Part shown: positions 23,880 to 36,365 of the stretch, piece by piece
How positions within the stretch are numbered: position 1 is the first letter of the stretch
Layout: the number at the start of each line of letters is the position of its first letter
Assembly (NCBI GenBank): GCA_029339505.1
Contig: JAQISU010000096.1
Span: 2,318,501-2,382,500 of the forward strand
Source of the DNA: Unio delphinus
Lineage: Eukaryota > Mollusca > Bivalvia > Unionida > Unionidae
DNA length: 64,000 nt
Direction: 5' to 3'
Position numbers and translations under genes: made by a program
Notes under the pieces: model-generated
The model's input: the letters and a program-made list of their open reading frames with translations, nothing else
Database searches by the model: none
What the model was told of the DNA's origin: nothing

Positions 23880-25130
23880 AAACTTTATACTCACATTTAT
23901 ACCAAAGACCAGTCCTAAATGAAAATGGTACCACTTAGATATCCTATTTTGCTACCACATCAGCCATATTGAAAATCCATATTGCTGCCATATCAGCCAA
24001 TAATGAAAATCCAATCACTTCTCCTGATTGGATAGTCGTATTCACATAAGGTTTTTTATTTAAAAAATTTGTATGATGTCTAGTTTGTAATAAAACTGGT
24101 GCCCATCTGATATCCAATATGACCACCACAGTGTCCCCTTGAAAATCTTGTTATTGCTAATTCTGAGCAAAAGGTCATATTGACATTGGGTTTTTATCAC
24201 AGGGTTTCTTATGATCTCCAGTTGATCCTAAATGAAAATGGTTCTGTTTACACATCTAATATGGCCACCATCTTGAGACTCATCTTTATGAAAAGATGTT
24301 TAAATCAATATACAGTTTTTACTACACTGCTTCATGATGTCTAGTTGGTCCTGAGTTAAAATGGTTCCACCAGATATCCAGTATGGCCAATGGCCATCAC
24401 AGTGACCATCAGGAAAATCTTATTTACACCTCTTCTCCAGAATGAATGTATCAGCAAGTTATTTTTACTGAAAGACTTTGTATTATTGTCACATTAGTCA
24501 TATATGACGATGGTGCTAATCTGACCTCCAATATGGCCACCACAATGGTTATCAGAAAATCATATTAATGCTGCTTCACCTAGATGGCTGGTCTTGTTGT
24601 CAAGCTGATCCTAAATGAAAATTGAGCACAATGGCAGCCATCTTAAAAATCCTCTAAAACGGAAATTGATATCAACATAGGTTTTCACCAGCAGGATTTT
24701 TATAATGTCCTATTGTTCATTAAAATATTGCAGATCTGATGCTCAATATGGCCATCTTGAAAATCTGTTATTGCTACTTTTAACTCGATATCAGAAGATT
24801 TCTTTTTTTGTTCCTAAATGTAAAGGATGCAAACTGACCATGTTGGCCTTCTTGAAAATATTGTTATCTCTACTCCTTCAGAATGGATGGCCTTATATTG
24901 CAGATCTGATGCCCAATATGGCCGTCTTGAAAATATTGTAATCTCTACTCCTTCTAAATGGATGGCCTTATATTGCAGATCTGACTAGGGCACCAGAGTG
25001 GTTTTGTTTTGCTAGTCATACATCCAATGTAGCAGCCGTGATGGTTGCCTTGAAAATCTTGCTGTCACTACCCTTGATTGGATGGTTTTATTAACATGGG
25101 GTTTTCATCAAAAGATTTGTAATGATCCAC
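23880..25130. repeat. Degenerate tandem repeat with 'caatatggccaccac...gaaaatct' core
   Basis: Imperfect units of roughly 120-170 bp. Each has a 'ccaatatggccac(c/a)' box (near 24110, 24255, 24375, 24527, 24742, 24911), a 'ttgaaaatc' box shortly after, and a 'cctaaatgaaaatgg' box. Near 24885-25010 a 70-80 bp segment (ctactcctt...ggatggccttatattgcagatctga) is freshly duplicated. A single further unit appears at 33010-33190. Open frames inside are incidental. Confidence 0.75.
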
Positions 25131-26738
25131 CACAGCATCTAAATCATGTTACTGCTGATGATGGTTCCAATGTTCACTGTTAAAAGGAAGAAAAGGTCTT
25201 ATTTTGAATTCTTGGAAATTCTTCTCAGTTAGGAGTGTCAGACCATCTGAGGTACTCTTGTATATTAATTGTGCTGAAACTTCTAAAAGAAATCAGTATG
25301 AGCTATGTGTGGTGTATTTTGCTGCGTATGTTCATAATAGAAATTAAAAAAAATAATTGCAGAATTTAGTCTGTTGATTCAATTTATGATTACAATTATT
25401 GTCTGCTGGATTTTTACAAGTTTTTGTTCTAATGAAAACAATTTGAATAAAATTAGTAAAGATAAATTGTACAGTCCAATCAGAATAACCTGATTGGATT
25501 TATTATTGTCAATATTAGAATATGAAAATAGATTTACCCACTGCAATGTCTTTATCTAGATACAGGTAAATGTATAAACATTACTACCTACATACCTGAC
25601 TACATACTCAACTCACCTTAGAGCACTGGCTTGAAACTGTTCGGTGAGATGTAATTGAAATGTCAGTAGCTTTGTGTCTGTGTTGATGCCCAGAAGACAG
25701 TATTGACATTTTGGAAATGGAGCTGGCTTTATTTAAAGTGTTAACATAACTGTGCTGATTTTGGAATTTACTTCTTCATTTTGGATCTAAAATTGTTGTT
25801 TTTCAAGACTTGTCTAGTGGTGGCTTTTTTACTTGCTGACAAATTGACTAGCATAATTTATTTTATTCCTTCACAATTGTGCAACGTAATTGTAAAGCAT
25901 GTATATTGCCTATGACCATATCTGATAAATTTCGTAATATATATGCCACATAAATTAAAAAAAACATTGCAGTTAAAGTGTTGGTATAAAGCAATTTGAG
26001 ATACCAATACTATTGGTATATAAAATTGTGATCCGCCCATGGCACAATAATACACATGTATAAGTATTCTAGCGATTGTCTGCAGTTGATTCTAGATCCA
26101 TGATAAATTTTTGCACATTAATCATTATTGACATATGAAAATAAAGATAAAAAGTATTAATAATGCTTGTTTTCTAAATGAATTTAATATGATACACATT
26201 TTTAACACAATCCTTTCTGATTTCTTCCCCCCCCCTCCATCTCATGCATAACAGACAAACTACACAGAAATGTGGAGTGAGAGAGAAATGGAATTAGTGT
26301 TGCTTTAAAACCTTAAAATAGAAATTACACCAATTAACCAACAAGAATATGGTTTGTTGTAATGCTACTTGTGCACTTTCCTTGGAATTTATCAACAGTG
26401 TTTATAAATTTTACAAAGTTGCATGCCATATCAGCATTATACAGTAAATGCCTTTGTTATGTGGTACACATACTGTGATGTTTTGAATGTTTCATTTTTG
26501 TTGTTGTTTCTTAAGCATATTATAATGTTCAAATAATCGATTATTAAGAATTAAATATGAAAATGACCAAAGGTCCCTCTATCTCTCTCTCTATCTCTGG
26601 ACCATAGTAGCAAGATAGGGGCTAAACTCTATGAAATGACGAAGTCAGAGGATTTTATTTTCTTCGTTTGTGTCATCTCTCAATATCTCTGGACTTATGA
26701 ATGATGGTAAAAGTTAAGTCAAACTGACCAAAGGGGAT

Positions 26739-26772
26739 GAGTGAGAGAGAGAGAGTGAGTGAGTGAGTGAGT

Positions 26773-26823
<51 letters not shown>
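26739..26823. repeat. (GAGT)n-(GA)n microsatellite
   Basis: gagagagagtgagtgagtgag followed by a long uninterrupted GA run. Confidence 0.97.
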
Positions 26824-26824
<1 letters not shown>

Positions 26825-28438
26825 ATGTACTTCAGAACATCTATTAAACTTGCTGCTGAAAAGTATGTTCGAAAATCATAAGTATTCATGGAGTTATTAT
26901 ATTTATTTTTAATACAGTTAAAAAGTACTAACAGAATCAAATTTGTGCCAAGAAAAATAAGTTTGGATTAGGTATTAGAGTAAAGAGTGCGTCCCCATGT
27001 AACTTATTCCCTGAGCATTACATCTTTCATTTGCTCCTATTAACCACAGTAAAACTCCATAACAGGACATTGTTGATGTAAAAAAAAATGTATCTGTTCT
27101 ATTCAGGTAGTCATATAAAATGGATTTATTAGAATTAGAATGGACTTGTTGGGTCTGAAATATGTGGTCAGTCTATAGATGGAGTTGGGTTTCAGACCAG
27201 CCAGTTTATGGAAATTTACAATACAGGAGACCACACTGCTCACATTTTGGTCTATTTCTAAGGTCAAACATATATTACTATGCTAATGGTGCTCCATTGC
27301 TGGAGGGGACATGTTAATCATGATTGGTGACAGTAGTTTCCTATTGTGGTTATAGACCATTACACCTGGTCAGCCATTTCTATACAGTTGCTTTACATAC
27401 ATACAATATCTTTACCTTCAAATCCAGGTATTAGATTTTATGCCTTTGAGCATGAGGAATATATTGTATTGAGTTGATGTTGTGTACTGATTGATGGAGA
27501 GATCTTCATGGTCTCTTTCTCACAAATAATTTGTTGATAAAATTAGTCGGGCTTGGATGGGACATTTACTTAATACGATCATTTTATGGTAATATTATCT
27601 ATCAACAAAAAGCACCAAAAAAAACGAACAGAAACATCAAAATAAAACAGCTTGAGAAATAATTGTAATAAAACCAGGACAACAACAGAAGAAAACTAAT
27701 AAAAATGATAAGATTTATTTACTTTCTACAGTAACCACCATGGGTGAATTTATATATTTTACAATATTTACAAGCATTCATTTTAACACCTGCCTCAGTT
27801 CTGTCACAATTTGAAGCTTAAGTGCAATAATCATTGGAAGACTCACCTCAGTATTCAAGTTGGTACAAGGTTTATCAAATTAAATACTTTTGGAGGAGTT
27901 GATTAATAATTTTTATAGACTAATTCTTTATTATTTCTTCTTATGTTGCAATCTATCTCATGCACAGTTCACTTGTCTACCACCTAGCTGTACATGGGTA
28001 TTGAGTGTATTAGAGGTTTCAGTTCTTGGTCCACCTGTCCACTACTGTTCCATCGATTTTATATCATGTAAACAAAATATAGCTTGATCAAAGTGACTAA
28101 CAGACTAACGTTTTTTTTTAAAAAATACTACATGTATATATTAGGACCAAGTCTACTCAAGAATTGTGTACTGCATTCTTACAGTGAAAGAGTTAGTTTG
28201 TTTATACCTTGGAAATAATTGAATTCATCTGCACGGGCAATTTTCGAGCAGCACCCACAGTTTCCTAACAACTGCGACCACGCTGATTGGATGGAAACTA
28301 CGGGACCAAATTGATACCTTTTTTTAATATAAGGAATTTGAGTGAAATGGGCCCAGATGAATGTTCCACAAATCATTTACAGATCACATACATTTACATA
28401 GCATTTTTGAATTGGTTGTTTAGTATTTTCAGAATGAA

Positions 28439-28439
<1 letters not shown>

Positions 28440-28474
<35 letters not shown>
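28440..28474. repeat. (GAT)n microsatellite
   Basis: About 11 perfect gat units. Confidence 0.95.
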
Positions 28475-28476
<2 letters not shown>

Positions 28477-29124
28477 ATTTGATGTTTTAGTCCTGCACTT
28501 TACATTTGATATTCATGCTTCCTTCTTCATCCACGGATCAATTGAATGATGAACCAAGGGAAGTAACTATGATAAGACAGCCTCAGAAACTGGCTGCTGA
28601 TGCTGACTGGATTATTTACCATTTCCTATACATGTAGTGGATTTGTGTCTGAAACAAGGAAAGAAATGTACACTGCATCCCTTTTCTTGCTGTAAAAGTT
28701 TTTTGCTTCCAGATATGCTTTGCTGTCAAAAAATGTATTTTAGTTTTTTATATACATGTATAAAAAAAAGAAGAAATCTGAATGTAAAAGTGTTATAGAA
28801 GAAATATCTAATTTGTGTGGATACAATCCTCAAAGTGTAGGATGCTGTAATTTCTCTGGATGTTAGCCATTTTGACAATGATTTCTTATGTAAATTTCTG
28901 CAGTTTTTCTTTCAATTTTTTCTCGCTTGTAAATGGTTTGTATTGGAAAGGAGGTAAAAGTGAAGTTGATAGATAAATTTTCATGTTTTCCAAGAAAACA
29001 AAGAAAGTACATCCTGTCGTAACAGGTCGGAGGTCATTCTGGGTTAAAATACATTGTGCTTTTTTTAGATGCATTAACAAAATTATATATGCACCAAATA
29101 TGCAAGGATTTAAAATAATTTTAT

Positions 29125-29310
29125 AGTAGACACCAGTCATGCAAATATTTCATCATATTTCAATGTAAACACCAATTATGCAAAAATTCTGTCTCATTTC
29201 ATAGTAAACACAAATTATGCAAGAAATTCAATCTCATTTCATATTAAACACCAATTATGCAACGATTTAATATTTCATAGTAAACACCAAATATGCAAAA
29301 TTTTATCTCC
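29125..29310. repeat. Short tandem array of about 42-bp units with 'tatgcaa' core
   Basis: Four to five diverged units of the type 'gtaaacaccaattatgcaa...tctcatttcata'. The first unit contains an exact POU-octamer-like 'atgcaaat'; later units keep 'tatgcaa'. Confidence 0.8.
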
Positions 29311-29402
29311 ATATAGTTACATAAATATTTAAACATACTGTATCTTAAATTCTGCTTTATAATGAGCAAAGAATTAGCCAAGTCACATCAAAATATGGAT
29401 CA

Positions 29403-29747
29403 GTGTATCTGGGTGATCACTGATCTTTGAATGATTATTATGCATCAAGAGTGTGTATCTGGGTGATCACTGATCTTTGATTATTATGCATCAAGAGTGT
29501 GTATCTGGGTGATCACTGATCTTTGAATGATTATTATGCATCAAGAGTGTGTATCTGGGTGATCACTGATCTTTGAATGATTATTATGCATCAAGAGTGT
29601 GTATCTGGGTGATCACTGATCTTTGAATGATTATTATGCATCAAGAGTGTGTATCTGGGTGATCACTGATCTTTGAATGATTATTATGCATCAGGAGTGT
29701 GTATCTGGGTGATCTCTGATCTTTGAATGATTATTATGCATCAAGAG
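29403..29747. repeat. 50-bp minisatellite, seven units
   Basis: Unit 'gtgtatctgggtgatcactg...gcatcaagagt' of 50 bp, starting at 29403, 29453, 29499, 29549, 29599, 29649 and 29699. The second unit lacks 4 bp (atga). Copies are otherwise almost identical, so amplification is recent. The array ends about 75 bp before the Ig exon C acceptor. Each unit carries the palindrome gtgatcac. Confidence 0.96.
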
Positions 29748-29821
29748 TAGGTTTGGTTAGTTGGTTGAAGTGCTAGTTCAGGAATTTGAAACAAATCTGT
29801 TCAAAATTATTTCATTCTCAG

Positions 29822-30011
29822 ATTACCAACCCAGAAAGATATAATATGATACAAGAGGATAAAGAAACGAATGAAGTTTTCCTGACGTCCAAATTGACAG
29901 TTTTCAACTTCACCAAAACCAGCAGTTTTGAATGCGAGGCTGTAAACCAACACATAGAGGGGGACTCCGTCCAGTCGAAAAATTTCAACATTATGACCCA
30001 GCCTAGGAACG
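29822..30011 (+). CDS. Internal exon encoding the C-terminal half of the second Ig-like domain (exon C)
   Basis: 190-nt exon between acceptor 'ttcattctcag' and donor 'aacg|gtgagt'. It begins in phase 0 and ends in phase 1. Its 63 residues complete the domain begun in exon B: strand E 'SKLTVFNFT', then F-strand 'SSFECEAVN' with the second Ig Cys (residue 82 of the joined domain). The usual D-x-G-x-Y-x-C motif is reduced to T-S-S-F-E-C, a tolerated variation. A possible N-glycosylation site, NFT, lies on strand E. The joined B+C domain is 107 residues, a normal Ig length. The phase 1 exit demands a phase 1 downstream exon, which I could not identify with confidence in the remaining 34 kb; 62994-63157 is the only candidate noted. 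Confidence 0.92.
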
Positions 30012-30054
30012 GTGAGTTGCAAAACTGTCGACCATATTTTATTCAATATTGAAA

Positions 30055-30125
30055 ATAGTGTTGACCATGATATGCAATTACATAACGTGGCATCAGATCA
30101 GGGTCAACATAGTTAACTTACAATC
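30055..30125. mobile_element. Half copy of the two-hairpin MITE
   Basis: One palindromic module only: 'gttgaccatgatatgcaattacataa' pairing with 'ggcatcagatcagggtcaac', followed by 'catagttaacttacaatcataagtt'. Confidence 0.6.
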
Positions 30126-30977
30126 ATAAGTTAAAGAAAAATCATAAACCCTAAGCTACTACCAAATAATGAGGTAGAAGGTATGTACTCTTCATGTGAC
30201 TTTAAAACTATGGTTATCAGTTTGATGTTTTTTGGTATAAAATCAAGTACAGACTAAGTGATACCAGCACCATACTTATCTGCAAGGCTAATTGCATGAA
30301 ATGGATGTTCACACCTGTGCAAAGCAGTACAGTGGAGTTTATTAAATTTTATTTTGTAATTATTTATGGTGTACTAGTGATGTACCCTGCCACAGTGCAT
30401 ACATGAACACTTTTTAATTAACATATATATGTGTTGCATTCTTCTGTTACATAAAAATACTGTACCCACAGTTCCTTTCATCTTTTAATCCTTTATTTCC
30501 CTTGATATATTGTGAAAGCCTGTCATTCCCAAATTGTAGTCAGCATCAATTTCAATCTCTCATTTTCTTGTGCAAACATGGTCATTTGAATATTTACTGT
30601 TTAAAGCAAGTTTTAATTAATTGGGAATAAATATTTGGTAATATAACATATAAGTTACATTTTAATTGTAATATTTGTTCAAATACAGGATTTTCCAACT
30701 TTAAACTTAATCAGATGCACTTTGTCAACTCTTGATATATGCTGAGCTTGCTGACTCAACAATTCATAACTTTTCAACAATGGATTTGATGCAAGTTTTG
30801 GATTACTTGGTGACTAGTTAATAATTAAAAATGATATAACTTATGAGATTTCCTTGCTGAGTGTGTTGGAAATAACTTGCTCTTGTTCATAATGGTTGGC
30901 CATGTGGATTTTGTTAAAAGCACAATCACTGTAAACAAATATATTGCACTCACAAGGAGTGTTTCCAGTCAGTTATT

Positions 30978-32157
30978 TACATGATAATTACAGTCTGTTG
31001 TTACATGATAATTACAGTCTGTTACATGATAATTACAGTCTGTTGTTACATGATAATTAGTCTGTTGTTACATGATAATTACAGTCTGTTGTTACATGAT
31101 AATTACAGTCTGTTATTACATGATAATTACAGTCTGTTGTTACATGATAATTACAGTCTGTTATTACATGATAATTACAATCTGTTGTTACATGATAATT
31201 ACAGTCTGTTATTACATGATAATTACAGTCTGTTGTTTACATGATAATTACAGTCTGTTGTTTACATGATAATTACAGTCTGTTATTACATGATAATTAC
31301 AGTCTGTTGTTACATGATAATTACAGTATGTTGTTTACATGACAATTACAGTATGTTGTTTACATGATAATTACAGTCTGTTGTTTACATGATAATTACA
31401 GTCTGTTTACATGACAAGTACAGCCTGTTGTTACATGATAATTAGTCTGTTGTTACATGATAATTACAATCTGTTTGCATGATAGTATGTATGTTGTTTA
31501 CATGATAATTACAGTATGTTTACATGATAAGTACAGCCTGTTGTTTATGTGATAATTACAGTCTGCTGTTTACATGATAATTAGTCTGTTGTTTACATGA
31601 CAAGTACAGCTTGTTGTTTACATTATAATTACAGTCTGTTGTTACATGATAATTACAGTCTGTTGTTACATGATAATTACAATCTGTTTGCATGATAGTA
31701 TGTATGTTGTTTACATGATAATTACAGTATGTTTACATGATAAGTACAGCCTGTTGTTTACATGATAATTACAGTCTGTTTACATGATAAATACAGCCTG
31801 TTGTTTACATGATAATTACAGTCTGTTGTTTACATGATAATTACAGTCTGTTGTTTACATGATAATTACAGTCTGTTGTTACATGATAATTACAATCTGT
31901 TTGCATGATAGTATGTATTTTGTTTACATGATAATTGCAGTATGTTTACATGACAAGTACAGCTTGTTGTTTACATGATAATTACAGTCTGCTGTTTACA
32001 TGATAATTACAGACTGTTGTTTACATGGTAATAACAATCTGTTGTTTACATGATGATTAGAGTCTGTTGTTTACATGATAATAACTGTTTTGTTACTTGA
32101 TAATTACTGTCTGTTATTTGCATGATAATTACCATCTGTTGTTTACATGATAATTAC
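30978..32157. repeat. 24/25-bp minisatellite, about 48 units
   Basis: Unit 'ttgtttacatgataattaca' + 'gtctg' (25 bp) or the same with one T fewer (24 bp). Homogeneous to about 31310, then variants (gtatg, gcctg, gacaagtac, 'tttgcatgatagtatgtatg') recur in a longer pattern near 31460-31510, 31685-31735 and 31890-31940, a higher-order repeat. Most units contain tgtttac, the core recognised by forkhead factors. Open frames through it are artefacts. Confidence 0.96.
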
Positions 32158-32934
32158 AGAAGACCAATACATATTCATACATAAAGTAATCAAATGGATG
32201 AAAGAAAAGTGTTCTAGGTGATAGTTATTAAGCAAATATCTTGCATCATTCAAGTTGTAAGTACGAATAAGTCATGACAAAAGTCTAGGTTTCATTATTT
32301 TTGTTATAGCTGACGAGATGAGTTGGGTAGCATATTTATGCAAGAACAAAAAATGAAGTTTGATAAGTTTTTACAAACAAATCTAATAAACCTCTTTCAA
32401 AAATGTGAGTGAACCCAACACATTCCCATCAATAAAAAGATAAAGCAAATAATAAAACATTAAAATTATTTAACATAAATTAATATCTTTTTCTTAATCA
32501 TCTCTCTTTTTAAAAATCCTATCTATTTCTAAAACCATTCTCTGCATATTAATTTGTCTACTTATCTCTATCTACATACCTGCCATTGCTCTTCTAACTA
32601 CATGTATATCTGTAATATATCGCTTCCTTTTTTCCTCATCCGAATACCTATCTCAACATGTCTTATTTGATAACTTTAATTGTTGGATATGGTTTCAGGC
32701 GTAGAAAAATATAAAAATGGAAACTAAAGCTCTTTGTTTGTAAACTAAATATAATGTATAAATTTCCCATGTTTTATATTACTTAATTTTGTACTTTAGT
32801 TGTGATAGTATGTTGTTATATTTTGGGGCACACTCAAATCTCCGACAGTCAAGTTCGGTTTTCCAGTCTGCTTGCCCTGCACAAGCTGACTTTTATAATA
32901 TGCATTTAGCTCTCGTATCCAAATGAATTCTTCA

Positions 32935-33190
32935 CTGTCAGTACAGTTAAACCTGCCTTGAAGGACAACTGCTTTGAGAGACCAACTTTCTTGAAAAATT
33001 CGATTTTCTTGCAATATCCATTTTGAAAATTTTGTTATCATTGCTCCTCCAAAACAGTATGCCATATCACTATGGGTTTTCCACCAGAAGACTTTGTATG
33101 ATGCCATGTGGGGCCTGAATTCCCAGTTGATGTCAATATGTCAACCACAGTAGTTAATTTGAAAATCTTGTTATCACCAAAGAATACAAG
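32935..33190 (+). repeat. Fused fragments of two dispersed repeats
   Basis: 32935-33010 carries the 'aacctgccttgaaggacaac...tgagagaccaac' repeat seen at 4165 and 8865. 33010-33190 then reads like one unit of the degenerate tandem repeat at 23880-25130 (gcaatatccattttgaaaat; gggttttccaccagaagactt; ccacagtagttaatttgaaaatc). Confidence 0.6.
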
Positions 33191-35039
33191 CATGGATTCA
33201 GCAGCTGAAGGAAAAAAAGTGGTCATGTTTTTGCATGTTCATCAACACTATTCAGTATTTTGCTGAAGTTTTTGCAAATAAAATTTAACCATCTGTTGTC
33301 TGGTTTATGCATTTTATGCCCTTGTTTTGTTGGACTAGAACTGCATTCCTTGTAGTTTTTTTCCATGACCAAAGTTTGAAATTGATACCAGGGACCACTT
33401 TAGGTTCACTGCCATCTCTGTATTCTTATAGACTGTTTATTCTCTTGATCCCATCATTTGTGTAACAAGTTAGTGCTGTAGATCACAACACTTTTGCAAA
33501 CATAGTATTTTGTGCAAGTAAAGCAAGAAATAAAAATTTTCAAGTTTATTTTATTATAAAAAATGGCAGCAAACTGTGGTTATACAATACATGTGATGCA
33601 AAATATAAAATGATGAAAATATGCTGAATTTAATGAGTTTGGGAACATTGACTGATGCAAAATCATTGTGATGAACTCTATTTTAAAACATGATCTGTTA
33701 CATATAATTGTGGTGTGTCATTGGGGAAGGCTTAATACTTCCATTGGCACACCATAACCTTCATTGTGTTGCTGTGCCATAACACACCAAGCCTGTCATG
33801 TATTGAACAGGTCAACATTTCATATTTGAATTTAGATACAAAACTTAATGGGTGCATTTAAGTTTAGAAGCATTTTTACTTCCATGGAGTTAAAAGGACT
33901 ACATTTCTTCAAGCAAAAGTTGCAAAATTCATGGAATTAAATCCAGACTCCATTTCCTCAAGCAATAGTTGCAAAATTCATGGAGTTAAATTCCATGTCA
34001 GACTTTGAATTTTGTGTTTCAATCTTTTTTGCACATAACATGTGAATGACTTGGATTGAAATCACATTTCATATATTCACTGAAGTTTTACTTTGAAAAA
34101 CCATTATCAGGTTGATTTTCAGTTTTCCTGTAAAATTCAACAGTTATGAGCCATGTTTGACTTAGCACTTGCCTTTCATTTTTGTTTGTACTTAAACATT
34201 TGAAGAATTTCATGAATTGAAATTAAAGTTGATATGAGGGTTTTAATTAAGAATACAAAGACTTTTTTTGTATAGTAATGGCACTTGTTTGACTTCAAAA
34301 CATTGCCTTTCAATTTCATTTCCATTGAATAACACTGAAAAGACTTCATGCATTTAAAATAAAATGTAATTTCTAATTATTTGTGGAATTTCACATTTTA
34401 AAGATAAGATGAGCGGGTCAATATGCTGTGTCTGCAGTGGGTTTTTTCATTGTAAACAGTACTGGTAATCAGATGTAGTTACAGAATTTACCAATGTGTT
34501 AAAAATTCCAGACCTGTATCACATGACCATTAATATCTAATCTTATTATGGAAAACCCATTCAATTCATTGTTATATTCTGGCACAGTTTTATGTAATTG
34601 TGGCCCCTTAATGCATTTGAATGTGCCCTTCAAATTTTGCTTAGAAGCATTTGAAGATCTTCATAGATTGAAACCAAATTTGGTATAGTTTTATAATAGA
34701 AAGGTTTAGGTCAGGTTTGATTTTCATGAAGAATTTAGCCAAGTTATTACCAATGTTAAATTTGTATCTTTTCCCTTTATTTCATCATGTTTGGGGAAGC
34801 ATCAGTGACATGTGAAAACATTGGTATAATTTGTCTCTTATCTTTCCATGAGCAAATTTCAAACAAAATTTTAAGCAACATAGTTAAGAAATGACTTTTA
34901 TAAAAAAAATATATTAGTATATCAATAGATAATGTAGTAGGAAGTGACTTTTATAAAATAGTTTAGTTACAGTAAATAATGTAATATGATTTATGTATTG
35001 CATATTGTTGATCAATGATTTATTAAAAGTTCTGTGCAT

Positions 35040-35125
35040 GAGTGTGTTCAGTCAACTAAATGTTCAGAATTTGACTACACTTAGTAAATTTGAGTGTGTT
35101 CAGTCAACTAAATTTTTGAACTTCT
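35040..35125. repeat. Local direct duplication of about 54 bp
   Basis: 'gagtgtgttcagtcaactaaat' occurs at about 35040 and again at about 35093 in unique-looking sequence. Neighbouring 33880-34010 has a similar two-copy local repeat (gcaaaattcatgga). Confidence 0.8.
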
Positions 35126-35577
35126 GTAAATAAAAAGAAATGGTGGAGTTAGAGTTTAAAAATATTTGGCATGACCTAAATAAATGCCAAAATTTCATTG
35201 ATCTGAGATACTCAAAAGATGATTCTATTTTTGTTTTTAAGTCTCAGTTCATATTTGGTGCTCAGATTATTTGTGACTGTAGGCCAGGATCTAAGGGATG
35301 AACCATTTAATTTCATGGAGGTAGGAGACTATGAATTTTGTAGAGAAAAACAAATCTGACTCTCAAATACATGTAGCTTGAGTACAAATATTCTTACTCT
35401 GATATAAAGCTGCAGCAAAACGAAAACCTTTTTTAGTCGTTAATATATTAATTGAAAGAAAATAATATCTCAGCTCACAAGAAAATCTCATCCTCTCTCT
35501 CAACTTGAAAATTGAATGGTCTGTCCCTAAGCTGCTTGCTTGATAGAATATACAGCATCTACAGTAATGTAAATAAT

Positions 35578-35725
35578 GGTAGCTCAGTTGGGAAAGAATT
35601 GGACTTGAAATATACCATAATGGATGCAGGTCTAATTCCCACCAAGGCCAGCACAAGTTGACTGCCTGGGTTATTTTCTTGGGAAAGGCATTAGCTCCTA
35701 TTATATCAGCATAAAATAACTAATA
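35578..35725 (+). mobile_element. tRNA-derived SINE
   Basis: Head 'ggtagctcagttggga' (A box), decayed B box 'gcaggtctaattccc', then body 'cttgggaaaggcattagctcc', the shared 'cttgg-aaaggca' motif. Confidence 0.65.
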
Positions 35726-36365
35726 ATGTTAAATTTGCCATAAAATGCAACAATAACAACTAAGCAACATTATATGACTAGTTTTTTTTTACACACGAAA
35801 TTATAATATATCTAATGATTTGAAAAAAATCATTTTAATGGAAAGATGTTTATTCTCATTTCTTTCATTCTCATATTTTTTTTAAAGATTTAGTGTTGAA
35901 TATTTAATTCATTTATATTATTAAAAATGTACTTAATTCTCAAGATCTTTATCAATGTTTCTTTAAAAGTTAGATATTTTTAGATTTTGTGTCATATGTA
36001 ATATTTATTTACATTTTTATTTATTGGTGTTTCTTTAAAAGTTGCTAAATTGAGTCAATTGTGCAGTTTATTTTGATTTTTAAACCAGTATTTGAATTTA
36101 GTGACTTTCAACGTTATTACTACACATGCTTTTGAACTATTTTGAGATTTTGTTTAGCATCATTGTTTGAAGATTTTAAACAACCATCTCAAAGACAAAT
36201 CTTTAATTTCCAATTCTGTTCAGCTCTCTAAGATATTTGGAGCTTCGTGTTGCTCTGTTTTATAAGCAAATGATCTATGATAAATTTTTGGCAGATACAT
36301 TTTCTTTTATAAGTGTCTGAAAGCATTTATGTCAATAGATTTAAGGAAGAAATGATTACATAACA

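Larger units (their letters stand above)
22952..29821 (+). other. Intron between Ig exons B and C (6,870 bp)
   Basis: GT at 22952, AG at 29820-29821, phase 0. It contains a degenerate tandem-repeat tract (23880-25130), microsatellites and two minisatellites next to exon C. The stretches 22960-23880 and 25131-29124 otherwise show nothing recognisable. Confidence 0.85.

Noticed and set aside
27968..28070. Possible cysteine-rich exon between Ig exons B and C (after 'tctcatgcacag')
   Set aside because: Exons B and C already join in phase 0 into one complete Ig domain, and no good donor closes this segment.
30981..31269. Open frames of repeated 'MIITVCCY'-like peptides
   Set aside because: They are translations of the 24-bp phase of the minisatellite and stop as soon as the 25-bp units begin.
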